A DNA stretch of 64,000 nt, from contig CALUYE010000005.1 in NCBI GenBank assembly GCA_944324945.1, forward strand, positions 1 to 64,000, read 5' to 3'. Origin of the DNA: Candidatus Gastranaerophilales bacterium. GTDB taxonomy: Bacteria; Cyanobacteriota; Vampirovibrionia; Gastranaerophilales; Gastranaerophilaceae. A program made the translations under genes and the position numbers. Under the pieces are notes generated by a model. The model saw nothing but the letters and a program-made list of their open reading frames with translations, was not told the DNA's origin and ran no database searches. Of the stretch, positions 7,822-16,295 are shown one piece after another. Numbering within the stretch: the first letter of the stretch is position 1; the number at the start of each line of letters is the position of its first letter.

Positions 7822-9701
7822 CTCTTCTCCAAAAGTAAATTTTGCGGATTATATTTAATTGCGTTATTATGTTGTCTTAAAACCGTTTTAGTATTTAGTG
7901 TTATTTCAAAAAATAAAAGCACCGAAAGACAAATTATAAGACTGTATTTAAAACAGTTTGAATATTTTTTTGTTTTAAGATAAGAATTTATGTTATTTAT
8001 AGACATAGCCATTATTATAAATAAAAGAACAAGAAAGTTTTGAGAAAATAAAAATCCCATCTTAGGGCACCAGAAAAAATTAGCGCAGAAATTATATAAA
8101 ACGGCAGCCAATAAAGAAAAATACAACGCTTTATTGTCATTTTTTGCTTTGTTTGAAAGGTATAGATATGAAGCAAAAACCGTAGTTAAAACAAATAAAG
8201 CCCAAAAAATTAAAGCAGGGTTTGTTATGGGTTTATTATTATATATCAATGGATTTAATATTGTTTCTTTTTTAAAGTAATCATAGTTCAAAGCAATATC
8301 GGTTTTAATATATTTTTGCATTTTCGAAGCATCCATAGTAAGCGATTTAAAAGTTTCTCCTTCGTCTGTTGCTGCTTTTATTAAAGTAAAGAAAGAAATC
8401 AATAAAAACAACGCCAAAAGGAATAAGATTGCCGTTTTTTTATTTTTTTTAACAAGGAATAGAGAAGATATAACAATTAAGCAAGTAATAATATTAACCA
8501 TATTTACGCCAAAAATAAACGCGCAAATAAGAATAATTAATAAAATATTTGAAAAATTGTATTCTTTATTCTTTAATTCCTTAAAAATTAAATAAATACA
8601 TACGGATAAGTAACACCCCGCTATGATATATAAATCAAAAATATAAGACATTAAAAGCTGAGATAGAGTAAATATAAAACATAAAAAAATTATCGTTTTA
8701 ATTACTTTTAGTTTTGGAATAATTAAATTCAGTGTTTTATATAAAAATACACAGGATAATGACCCAAGAAAACACCAGATTATACTTAAAGAAAAGTATA
8801 GATTGCCTTTGCTTATAAACATGAGAAATTCATACAAAGGATATAATGGCAAAAAGAAGTAAGGATGAAACTGTTTTGATTCCGCACAAAAAATATCCCT
8901 TATAACTATCAGCGCATCCCCTGAAATCCAGTACGGGGAATTCCAGGATTGCATGGGTCTGTTAAAATGATTAACAAGAAGAGCGGCTTTAAAATTATAA
9001 AGCGCGTATACGCTAAAAAATAGTATTAAAATGATAATTTCAACTTTATATTTTTTTAAAAATGAAGTTATATTTTTTATACTTGCGATATTTAAAAATA
9101 AACGCAGTCCAAATGCATAATAAAACAAAAACAAAAGAGTAAAAACAATACCGTTGTGTATTTTAAACGGATGCTCGTAATTTGAAATTTTTCTTTTACA
9201 GGTTATTTCAATATTATAAATGCTGTTTTCAGATAAGAGCTTGTATTCAAATTTTTCATCCGTATTCACAACCCGACTTGAAGATAACAATTCTTTGTTG
9301 TTAATTTTAATACTTTTAAATTCTATAGCTTTATCAAGCATGGAATTTTGCCGTATCTCTATTTTATCGATATTCTCGGCACCTAATTTAAATTTATATG
9401 TATGGTATTTATCATACAAAGTTAGAGCAATACTTTTTACATTTTTATCTTTTATACGCTCACCCATATAGCAATAAGCTGCATCAGGTGTATATGAATC
9501 AATTTTTAAATTGGATGGAGCTCCTTTATATAAAAATTTTATATTATAAAAATCAGGCACTATACCTTTTTCTACCCAATAACCCGAATCCAAAAACAAA
9601 TGCTGTGAAAAGAATAAAAGGATTAATGCAAGAATGAAAGATAAAATAGCATCTTTTAATCGTATCTTTTTAAAAAAATTTTCTTTTACTCTCTCAAACA
9701 A
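7818..9701 (-). CDS. Large polytopic membrane protein, GT-C-like candidate (paralogue of 16296-18200)
   Basis: About 627 residues: one N-terminal transmembrane helix (~15-35), a roughly 160-residue extracytoplasmic beta-rich segment, then about ten hydrophobic helices. This resembles the overall plan of membrane glycosyltransferases using polyprenyl-phosphate sugars, but no diagnostic motif is clear. The conserved QFHPYFFLPLYPLYEFLMF, YIFDLYIIAG and AIKYNP segments are shared with the second copy at 16296-18200. The start is probably TTG at 9699-9701; no in-frame ATG fits the N-terminus. It is coupled to the UbiA-type gene by a 4-nt overlap, so it may use that enzyme's lipid-linked product. 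Function not recognised. Confidence 0.7.
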   Translation of the reverse strand: MFERVKENFFKKIRLKDAILSFILALILLFFSQHLFLDSGYWVEKGIVPDFYNIKFLYKGAPSNLKIDSYTPDAAYCYMGERIKDKNVKSIALTLYDKYHTYKFKLGAENIDKIEIRQNSMLDKAIEFKSIKINNKELLSSSRVVNTDEKFEYKLLSENSIYNIEITCKRKISNYEHPFKIHNGIVFTLLFLFYYAFGLRLFLNIASIKNITSFLKKYKVEIIILILFFSVYALYNFKAALLVNHFNRPMQSWNSPYWISGDALIVIRDIFCAESKQFHPYFFLPLYPLYEFLMFISKGNLYFSLSIIWCFLGSLSCVFLYKTLNLIIPKLKVIKTIIFLCFIFTLSQLLMSYIFDLYIIAGCYLSVCIYLIFKELKNKEYNFSNILLIILICAFIFGVNMVNIITCLIVISSLFLVKKNKKTAILFLLALFLLISFFTLIKAATDEGETFKSLTMDASKMQKYIKTDIALNYDYFKKETILNPLIYNNKPITNPALIFWALFVLTTVFASYLYLSNKAKNDNKALYFSLLAAVLYNFCANFFWCPKMGFLFSQNFLVLLFIIMAMSINNINSYLKTKKYSNCFKYSLIICLSVLLFFEITLNTKTVLRQHNNAIKYNPQNLLLEKR

Positions 9702-9783
9702 AATAACAGTTTCCGCCTATTTATGGTGTTTTTTATATTATAATATATTCTTTTTCAAAATAAAAATATTACCTTTGTTACTA

Positions 9784-9830
9784 TTGACAGAAACAATTTA
9801 TTATTATATTATGTTTCTATAGAAAGAAAC
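9784..9830 (+). promoter_or_regulatory. trpRB promoter with overlapping inverted repeats (candidate TrpR operator)
   Basis: TTGACA (9784-9789), a 17-nt spacer and TATTAT (9807-9812) form a near-consensus sigma-70 promoter. GAAACA at 9790-9795 is the reverse complement of TGTTTC at 9812-9817. A perfect 12-bp palindrome TTTCTATAGAAA covers 9814-9825, and a further GAAAC lies at 9826-9830. These repeats span the spacer, -10 and start site immediately before trpR, the expected place for an autoregulatory operator. The site does not resemble the CTAG-centred E. coli operator, so the assignment is by position and symmetry. Confidence 0.65.
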
Positions 9831-9836
9831 AAGGTT

Positions 9837-10097
9837 ATGGATAATATTAAAGAGCTTTCGATTGTTATTGAAAAATTAAAAAATCACAGAGAAATATATA
9901 AATTTTTAAATGAAATATTAACAAAATCCGAACTTATTGTTTTATCTAAGCGATGGCGTATCCTAAAGATGTTAAACGAAGGTATGACCCAGCGTGAAAT
10001 TGCAAAAGAATTGAATGTAAGCTTATGCAAAGTTACAAGAGGGTCAAAGATTTTAAAAGACAAAAATGCGCTTATTAAAAAATATTTGAAAGGATAA
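9837..10097 (+). CDS. trpR: TrpR-family transcriptional repressor
   Basis: 86 residues, all-helical. The helix-turn-helix region reads [27 protein letters not shown], closely matching the TrpR segment [25 protein letters not shown]. The preceding [19 protein letters not shown] matches the LTPDEREALGTRVRIVEEL dimerisation and ligand-binding region. The family represses trp genes when L-tryptophan is bound. The gene starts 24 nt after a strong promoter and is followed after 4 nt by trpB, giving a two-gene operon that resembles the chlamydial trpRBA arrangement but lacks trpA. Homology to the less-studied YerC branch is possible, but TRGSxxLK and the trpB neighbour favour TrpR. Confidence 0.88.
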   Translation: MDNIKELSIVIEKLKNHREIYKFLNEILTKSELIVLSKRWRILKMLNEGMTQREIAKELNVSLCKVTRGSKILKDKNALIKKYLKG

Positions 10098-10101
10098 AAC
10101 A

Positions 10102-11307
10102 ATGAATAAAACATTAATAAACACTCTACCCACAAAAGAAGGATTTTTTGGTTCATACGGAGGGCAATATATAACCGCTGATTTAAAAGAAGAATTTGAT
10201 AAAATTACGGATGAATTTTTAAAATTAAAAGAAGATAAAAATTTTAACGACGAATTAAGCTACCTTTTGAAACATTACTGCGGACGCCCGACGCCTGTAT
10301 ATTTTGCTAAAAATTTATCAAAAAAATACGGTTGCGAGATATATTTTAAAAGAGAAGATTTAAACCACACGGGAGCCCATAAGATAAATCATTGTCTTGG
10401 CGAAGCATTGCTTGCCAAAAAAATGGGTAAACAAAAAGTAATAGCAGAAACTGGCGCAGGTCAACACGGAGTTGCTATGGCAACAGCAGCAACACTTTTA
10501 GGGCTTGAATGTGATATTTATATGGGTGAAGTTGATATTCAAAAAGAAAAACCCAATGTCGATAAAATGAAAATTTTAGGCGCAAATGTTATATCCGTTA
10601 AATCAGGCTCCATGACTTTAAAAGAAGCGGTAGATGAGGCATTCGGGGCTTATTTAAAAGAATATAAAACAGCACTTTATGCCATAGGCTCTATAGTAGG
10701 GCCTCATCCTTTTCCAGTGATTGTTGAACATTTTCAGACAATAGTAGGAATTGAAGCAAAAAAACAATTTTTTGAGCTTACAAATTCAACCCCTGATGCG
10801 CTTATTGCCTGTGTTGGCGGAGGTTCAAACGCGATTGGTATATTTAACGGTTTTTTAAATGAAGAAAATGTTAAAATTTTCGGAGTCGAGCCCTTAGGAA
10901 AAGGTTCTAAAATCGGACAAAACGCGGCAAGCCTGACTTATGGCAAGGAAGGTATTATCCATGGGGCAAAATGTCTCTTACTACAAAATGACGATGGAAC
11001 TATAGCTCCAGCATATAGCGTTGCAAGCGGGCTTGATTATCCGGGTTCCGGACCAAAACACTGTTATTTAAAAGAAATAAAAAGAGTAGAATATAAAACA
11101 GTTGATGATATTGAAGCAATTGATGCTTTTTATGAATTATCCAAAACGGAAGGCATAATTCCTGCCCTTGAAAGCGCGCATGCTGTTGCGTTTGCAATAA
11201 AATATTCCAAAGAAAACAAAAACAAAAAGATTCTTGTAAACCTTTCAGGCAGAGGCGATAAAGACGTTGAATTTGTTTTAAAAAATTACAAAAAAGCCGA
11301 TATTTAA
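10102..11307 (+). CDS. trpB: Tryptophan synthase beta chain
   Basis: Cytoplasmic PLP enzyme that condenses indole with L-serine to tryptophan. The 401-residue sequence has the usual N-terminus FGSYGGQYI, the PLP lysine in [20 protein letters not shown] (HK at about residues 91-92), the catalytic glutamate motif AETGAGQHG, and the phosphate-binding GGGSNAIG. It looks like an ordinary TrpB1, which normally partners TrpA. No trpA or other trp gene is present in this window. Transcribed with trpR; the stop codon lies inside a strong intrinsic terminator. Without TrpA it could salvage free indole, but trpA may be elsewhere in the genome. Confidence 0.96.
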   Translation: MNKTLINTLPTKEGFFGSYGGQYITADLKEEFDKITDEFLKLKEDKNFNDELSYLLKHYCGRPTPVYFAKNLSKKYGCEIYFKREDLNHTGAHKINHCLGEALLAKKMGKQKVIAETGAGQHGVAMATAATLLGLECDIYMGEVDIQKEKPNVDKMKILGANVISVKSGSMTLKEAVDEAFGAYLKEYKTALYAIGSIVGPHPFPVIVEHFQTIVGIEAKKQFFELTNSTPDALIACVGGGSNAIGIFNGFLNEENVKIFGVEPLGKGSKIGQNAASLTYGKEGIIHGAKCLLLQNDDGTIAPAYSVASGLDYPGSGPKHCYLKEIKRVEYKTVDDIEAIDAFYELSKTEGIIPALESAHAVAFAIKYSKENKNKKILVNLSGRGDKDVEFVLKNYKKADI

Positions 11308-11319
11308 TATCGGCTTTTT
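11291..11319. terminator. Bidirectional intrinsic terminator between trpB and the dnaJ-like gene
   Basis: Perfect inverted repeat with 14-nt arms (AAAAAGCCGATATT and its complement) around one base, flanked by A and T runs on both strands. It covers the trpB stop codon and lies just after the stop of the convergent DnaJ-like gene, so it can serve both. Confidence 0.9.
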
Positions 11320-11325
11320 AAATTA

Positions 11326-12381
11326 TTATGAATTAATTTCTTTCAGTTTTTCATATAATTTTTGAGCTTCAGAGGTTAATTCCTTAGGAAAGACAATTTT
11401 AATTCTTGCTTCAAAATCGCCTTTTGTATTATCTTTTTTAATTAACCCCATGCCTTTCAGTCTTAATTTTTTACCTGAAGATGTGTTTTTTGGAATTTTA
11501 ACCTTGACATTACCATAAGGAGTTTCAACCTGTTTTTCGCAGCCAAGTGCTCCTTCATAAGGTAGAAGTTCGATATCTTTAATTAAATCAAAACCATCAA
11601 TTTCATATTTTGAATCTTTTATTTTAACAACAAGATACACATCCCCTTTGTTTCCGTATGCGTCAACTTTGCCTTCGCCTTTTAGTCTTATTTTTTGATT
11701 TTCACTTACGGATTTTGGAACTTGAAAGGTAATATTTTTTGTTATTTTTTCAATTCCAGAACCTGCGCAATTAGAGCAAAAGCCCTGTTTTGAGCCATGG
11801 CAGTGCGAACATTGCTGATAAGCGCTTATTGTAACAGATTTTTTGGGACGGTTTATTAAATCATCAACATTTAAAGTTATATTTTGTATTATATCAAGAT
11901 TTTCATCTTTTTTGGGTTTTTGACTTGTATATTGACTACGCGCTTGCGCATTTCTTGTTTGATTGGTAAATTGCGAAAAATCACCAAAATTTGAAAAACC
12001 GCTGCTATAAGTTCTTGAATTTCCTCTTGCTTGTTCGTTCATTATATCGCCGAAAATCGCCGAGAAGAAATCCGAAAAACCGCCCGCGTGTGCATTTGAT
12101 GAGCTGAAATTTGAAAAATTAAACCCTTCAAACCCCGGCGGAGGAGTAAATTCTGCCCCTTGAGACCAGGATGAACCAAGCTGGTCATATCTTTTCCTTT
12201 TGTTTTCGTCTCCTAAAACTTCGTAAGCTTCGTTTATATCTTTAAATTTAGCCTGAGCATCCGGAGCCTTGTTAACATCAGGGTGATATTTACGCGCAAG
12301 TTTTCTGTATGCGGATTTAATTGCTTGCGCTGATGCGTCTTTTGAAACGCCTAATATTTCATAATAATCTTTGTATTTCAT
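11326..12381 (-). CDS. DnaJ/CbpA-type co-chaperone with reduced zinc finger
   Basis: Stimulates DnaK ATPase through the J domain. Residues 1-70 form a standard J domain with HPD (YHPDV) in place. A Gly/Phe-rich region follows (~75-140), then a cysteine cluster with only two CxxC units (CSHCHG and CSNCAG, about 8 residues apart) rather than the four CxxCxGxG repeats of DnaJ. The C-terminal substrate-binding beta domains follow. At 351 residues it is intermediate between DnaJ (type I) and CbpA (type II). It does not adjoin dnaK or grpE here, so it is probably an accessory DnaJ. Confidence 0.88.
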   Translation of the reverse strand: MKYKDYYEILGVSKDASAQAIKSAYRKLARKYHPDVNKAPDAQAKFKDINEAYEVLGDENKRKRYDQLGSSWSQGAEFTPPPGFEGFNFSNFSSSNAHAGGFSDFFSAIFGDIMNEQARGNSRTYSSGFSNFGDFSQFTNQTRNAQARSQYTSQKPKKDENLDIIQNITLNVDDLINRPKKSVTISAYQQCSHCHGSKQGFCSNCAGSGIEKITKNITFQVPKSVSENQKIRLKGEGKVDAYGNKGDVYLVVKIKDSKYEIDGFDLIKDIELLPYEGALGCEKQVETPYGNVKVKIPKNTSSGKKLRLKGMGLIKKDNTKGDFEARIKIVFPKELTSEAQKLYEKLKEINS

Positions 12382-12440
12382 ATTATTATATTAATATCAA
12401 AATTAAAAAAAGTAAGAGTTCTTAATTATTTTTTTATAAT

Positions 12441-12932
12441 TTAATCAAAACGATACTCATCCCAGGAGCCTGTTATAAGCTCTCTTTCTTTAATTTTTCT
12501 TGCTTCTTTTATCCATAAATCCTCATTTTTAATTAAAATTTCAAACGCAGTTGAACAATCGTTGCAAAAAGCCCGCACCGTTGTCGGAAAATTTCTTTTT
12601 GAAGTATGGTATGCGCCAAAAGCCGCTTCTTCTTCGTTTCTTAAATAATTAGGATTTCGATTAATTTTAATATTAACGGGAATTAAGGATACTCTTTTAC
12701 ATTTCGGGCATCTTCTTAAAGTAAAATACGATGTTAAAATTATACCCTCTTTTTCATCATATTCTCTTGATTCGTTTGCAATTGAAACAAGGGTTAAAAA
12801 TAATTCGTTATCATATTTTTCGCGGCAATAAGGATTAATCTGCCCGATTCCAAGCACCTGCAGTTCCTCGAGCGGAAGCTGCATGATATCGAAAAAGCGG
12901 ACTTTTGTTTTGGGTATTATAAAATTCAACAT
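12441..12932 (-). CDS. Hypothetical protein with two CxxC pairs (CpXC-like zinc ribbon)
   Basis: 163 residues, soluble. CPKC (~75) and CNDC (~124) are about 50 residues apart and could bind one zinc ion. The N-terminal half has no recognised motif. The C-terminal RKIKERELITGSWDEYRFD is charged. The spacing recalls CpXC-type proteins of unknown function, but this is not secure. It lies upstream of the dnaJ-like gene on the same strand, separated by about 60 nt. An AT-rich region with TATA-like sequences lies upstream of its start. Confidence 0.6.
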   Translation of the reverse strand: MLNFIIPKTKVRFFDIMQLPLEELQVLGIGQINPYCREKYDNELFLTLVSIANESREYDEKEGIILTSYFTLRRCPKCKRVSLIPVNIKINRNPNYLRNEEEAAFGAYHTSKRNFPTTVRAFCNDCSTAFEILIKNEDLWIKEARKIKERELITGSWDEYRFD

Positions 12933-13427
12933 AATACTAATCTTTATAAATATAATATATAATACTACAATTTTAAATTTATAACATAATAAAAAAGCCT
13001 GATATTTAAATATCAGGCTTAATTTTTTGTTTTATTCCCTATTCCTTATTGGAATTTCATTCTTTTGTAAATTTTTGAATCAACCCTTACTTTGGCATTT
13101 AATTCTTTTACATAAGAAGCATAAACTTATAAATAAACTCTATCTTATAAATCTATGGTAGTTTCATCTACACTTTAATAAAGTATTTTTTCAAAAAATA
13201 ATTGCCATTTTTTTTCTTATTCTCTTAATAAAACTTAATAAAATTTAAAAAGATTTTTGCTTTATCTGAAGCTAAAACTCAACTAAAACAATGTTTTGTA
13301 AGGTTTTATTTAAAATTTTATTTTATTAATAAATGTAAAATTTTTAAATTTTTTTGAATTTTGGAGTTCCTAAAACACTTTATTTTTATAGACAAATATA
13401 TAATTTTTATATAACAAAAGGTGAAAA
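12933..13427. other. AT-rich intergenic region with a terminator-like palindrome and a possible decayed small gene
   Basis: No intact gene was found. A perfect palindrome sits at 12995-13020. On the minus strand a short frame ending at the stop at 13046-13048 reads about 25 protein-like residues (SYVKELNAKVRVDSKIYK core), without an ATG in frame. It is preceded by a four-codon ATG-initiated frame ending in a stop, so this may be a degraded small gene followed by its terminator. TATAAT at 13399-13404 and AAAGGTG before 13428 serve the next plus-strand gene. The remainder is featureless A/T-rich sequence. Confidence 0.4.
12995..13020. terminator. Perfect palindrome, terminator-like on both strands
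   Basis: 13-nt arms AAGCCTGATATTT and complement with no unpaired loop bases. On the minus strand it is followed by six T, and on the plus strand by AATTTTTTG. No intact gene precedes it on either strand. It may be left over from the decayed small gene at 13046-13126 on the minus strand. Confidence 0.6.
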
Positions 13428-14339
13428 ATGATTGAATTAAACGTAGATTTTTCGCTGCTTCATAAGTATTTCGGAATTTCAATCAGCTCGATTTCAAAAT
13501 ATGCAAACAAAGATATTGAAGAAATCATGGAGCTTGAAGCCGCAAACGGCAACGAAAAAGCAAAACAATACGAAAAAATTCTGTCTAATCCCGATAAACT
13601 TCTGGAAATTTTCAAGCTTGCAAATGTTGAAAATAAATACATAATTTTGCAAAATATGTCAGAAGGGGATTTAGATAAACTTTTGCCTTATTTAACATCC
13701 GAGCAGCTTGCTATGGGACTTAATTTTTTTACAAATGAAAAATTAATGACTCTTGTAAACGAACTGCCAAAAGAAGAGCTTGTAGCTATGGTTTTTGAAA
13801 AATTTTCGCTTCCGGATGTTCTTAATTTAATGCAGGATGATTCCATGAACAACTTCTTAATGGAGCCTGATGTTGAGCGCAAATATGCACAAAAATATTT
13901 TGAATCCTTAAATTACGAAGCCCTTCAGAAAATCATGATTGAACAATTCGGAATAGAATTTCAGGATAAAAGCAGAGAAGAATACTTAGAAAAACTTAAT
14001 TCAATGGATGATAAAAGTTTTAGTAAGTTTATGACTTCTCTTCAAAGAGAAGAAAAAATGAACTTAATAAACGGAATAGTAGCTCAAAAACCGGATTTGC
14101 TTCTTTTGTTTGAATCAAGCGATTTAACTCACCCTATGGAATTTTTAATGAAAGAAGATAAAATAAAAATGATGGAAAAACTGGATGCTGAATTTTTAGC
14201 TCCAATGATTCAAGAACTGCCCGCTGATTTAACACAGGTTGTTTTAACGCAAATTGATCCTGTGGTATTCAGCGAAATTTTAGCAAGAGATTTTCAGGAT
14301 ATTTTAGCATCCGTTGTATTATTTGCACCTTCTTATTAA
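13428..14339 (+). CDS. Hypothetical alpha-helical repeat protein (MgtE-N/FliG-like solenoid)
   Basis: 303 residues, acidic, no signal peptide or membrane segment. It is built from repeated ~30-residue helical units of the type LLPYLTSEQLAMGLNFF, LVNELPKEELVAMVFEKF, PMIQELPADLTQVVLTQIDP. These recall the helical superhelix of MgtE N-terminal domains and FliG-type proteins, but no channel or motor domain is attached. AAAGGTG lies upstream of the ATG and TATAAT at 13399-13404. It ends 2 nt before the convergent LptF/G-type gene. A protein-interaction role is likely; nothing more specific can be said. Confidence 0.65.
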   Translation: MIELNVDFSLLHKYFGISISSISKYANKDIEEIMELEAANGNEKAKQYEKILSNPDKLLEIFKLANVENKYIILQNMSEGDLDKLLPYLTSEQLAMGLNFFTNEKLMTLVNELPKEELVAMVFEKFSLPDVLNLMQDDSMNNFLMEPDVERKYAQKYFESLNYEALQKIMIEQFGIEFQDKSREEYLEKLNSMDDKSFSKFMTSLQREEKMNLINGIVAQKPDLLLLFESSDLTHPMEFLMKEDKIKMMEKLDAEFLAPMIQELPADLTQVVLTQIDPVVFSEILARDFQDILASVVLFAPSY

Positions 14340-14341
14340 AT

Positions 14342-15499
14342 TTAGATTTTGTAAGCTTTTTTATAGAATAAATAACCGCCCACAACGCTTATTATTATAA
14401 CGGGAAGCCAGGCAGCCAAAAACGGCGGAATTTTACCGCCTTCGCCAAGATTTAGCGAAAAAGCTCTAATTACATAATATACGAAAATTATAAATATGCT
14501 GAATAAAAATCCTCTGTTAAATCTGACCCTTGGAGGGGTAATAGCCAAAGGAATTCCGATTATTGCAAGCGCAAACGTTGTAACCGGAAGCGCTAATTTA
14601 TCGAAAAGATTTATTTCGTATTCAAGTTTAAGTTTTTCTTCAAGATTTTTCTTTTGTTTTTGAATATGGCGCATCAATTTAAAGAAATTGTATTCCGCGG
14701 TTGATTCTTTAACCATCTCGTTAACATCACCTATTCCAAAGGAAACATTTGACTCTTCAAACAAACTCGTGTTAAATATTTTGCCGTTTTTTGAAATTGT
14801 ATAAATTACTCCGTTATCAAATTTCCAGCCGTAGTCTGAAGTTGTTCCTTTTTTTGCCTGAACTATCTGAATATTTTTGGGGTTTGAAATATCTACAACA
14901 GTAACGTTGTTTAAAGTTTTATCCTTGCACCACTGCGCATAGAACAATCTTTTTAAATTTCCCTCTTTATCGATATCTTTAATTGTAAAATTCATTTTAT
15001 TTTCAGGGATGTGTTTCTGCTCAAGCGAATAAATAGCTAAAGATTTTGATTGAACAGACGCAACGGGGACTATAAATTCGTTTATAAAAAAGCTTACAAA
15101 AGTCATAACTAAAGCAAAACAAAATATAGGGCGGCTTATTCTTGAAATGCTTATTCCGCAGGCTTTAAAAATTGTAATTTCCGATTTTAAACTTAAATCG
15201 TTAACCGTCATAACCGTTGCAAAAAGGGTTGAAATAGGAATTGTTAAAGTAAAAACCTGAGGCAGGTTTAAAACAATCATCATAATTGCAATATAAAAAG
15301 GTATTCCATACAAAGAAATTTGCTTAATTAACTGGGTGAAAGTTTCGGATGCAAAAATTATTGATGTAAAAATTATTACACCCAGAGTAAAAACATCTAT
15401 AAGCTGTTTTAGGATATATCTGTCTAAAATGCTTAAAGAATTCCATTTTTCTTTTATTTTTGCTTTCAGTTCTTTATATTTTAAATATATTTTTTCCAT
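14342..15499 (-). CDS. LptF/LptG-family permease (YjgP/YjgQ)
   Basis: Inner-membrane component of the LPS export ABC system (with LptB). At 385 residues it is the usual length. There are three N-terminal membrane helices starting near LDRYILKQLIDVFTLGVIIF, the conserved PISTLFATVMTVNDLSLKSEITIFKACGIS coupling region (~95-125), a periplasmic beta domain in the middle and three C-terminal helices beginning LALPVTTFALAIIGIPLAI. The 5' end overlaps tyrA by 26 nt, so both come from the promoter before tyrA. Whether it is LptF, LptG or a single merged homologue cannot be decided here. Confidence 0.9.
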   Translation of the reverse strand: MEKIYLKYKELKAKIKEKWNSLSILDRYILKQLIDVFTLGVIIFTSIIFASETFTQLIKQISLYGIPFYIAIMMIVLNLPQVFTLTIPISTLFATVMTVNDLSLKSEITIFKACGISISRISRPIFCFALVMTFVSFFINEFIVPVASVQSKSLAIYSLEQKHIPENKMNFTIKDIDKEGNLKRLFYAQWCKDKTLNNVTVVDISNPKNIQIVQAKKGTTSDYGWKFDNGVIYTISKNGKIFNTSLFEESNVSFGIGDVNEMVKESTAEYNFFKLMRHIQKQKKNLEEKLKLEYEINLFDKLALPVTTFALAIIGIPLAITPPRVRFNRGFLFSIFIIFVYYVIRAFSLNLGEGGKIPPFLAAWLPVIIISVVGGYLFYKKAYKI

Positions 15500-16271
15500 T
15501 TATATCGTACATTTCTTTCCTTTTTTTTGAAATTTCTTTGAATATTTTGATTTTTTCACTGTCGGTACAATTTTTTATATAATTTAATTTTTCATTCAGC
15601 TTTTTAAATAAATCGGAAATATTATCAATATTTAAATTTAACATATTTAAAACCATATCCGTTTCGCTCATTGCAAGCCTTGTTGCGTCTCTAAAGCCGC
15701 TTGAAGCTATTGCTTTTGAATTGTTATCCGCACAATCAAACAAAAGAAGTGAAATAATCGTGGGCAAATGAGATATTTGAGCACACATATAGTCATGGTT
15801 TTTCATATTAATTTTATAAGGGATTGCACCTAAATCAGATATTATTTTTTCTAAAATTTCGTTATTTTTTTGAATTAACCATTTAGCACCCAAAAAAAGT
15901 TCGCTACTCCCTGCGCTAAATCCTGATTTTTCGGAACCTGCCATTGGATGAGTTAAAATAAAGTTAAAATTATATTTTTTATTTAATAAATCTTTTTTAA
16001 TTGATGCAACATCGCAAACTATTGTTTTTTTATCAAGAAAAGAATTTAATTCATCTAAAATTTCTACGGTTTTTGAAATTTTAGAACAAACAAAAACAAT
16101 ATCGCAATTTTTAACAATTTCAATATCCGCACTTGAATGTTTTGTGTATATATAAGCCGATTCAAAATTTGTTTTAGAACAGCAATAAATCTCATAATCA
16201 GAGTTATTATATAATTTTTTTAAAACAGAACTCCCAATCAACCCGAGCCCTATTATTCCGATTTTAATCAT
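15474..16271 (-). CDS. tyrA: Prephenate/arogenate dehydrogenase
   Basis: Makes the tyrosine precursor by NAD(P)-dependent oxidative decarboxylation. 265 residues: N-terminal Rossmann loop GIIGLGLIGSSVLKKL, then VCDVASIKKDLL, the catalytic-region THPMAGSEKSGF (~112-123), QISHLPTIIS, and SSGFRDATRLA (~185). No chorismate mutase or ACT domain is attached. On the minus strand TATAAT (16278-16283) ends 6 nt before the ATG and no Shine-Dalgarno is present, so the mRNA is probably leaderless. It overlaps the downstream LptF/G-type gene by 26 nt. Prephenate versus arogenate preference is not predictable by eye. Confidence 0.92.
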   Translation of the reverse strand: MIKIGIIGLGLIGSSVLKKLYNNSDYEIYCCSKTNFESAYIYTKHSSADIEIVKNCDIVFVCSKISKTVEILDELNSFLDKKTIVCDVASIKKDLLNKKYNFNFILTHPMAGSEKSGFSAGSSELFLGAKWLIQKNNEILEKIISDLGAIPYKINMKNHDYMCAQISHLPTIISLLLFDCADNNSKAIASSGFRDATRLAMSETDMVLNMLNLNIDNISDLFKKLNEKLNYIKNCTDSEKIKIFKEISKKRKEMYDINGKNIFKI

Positions 16272-16295
16272 AGATTAATTATATAACATAAATTA

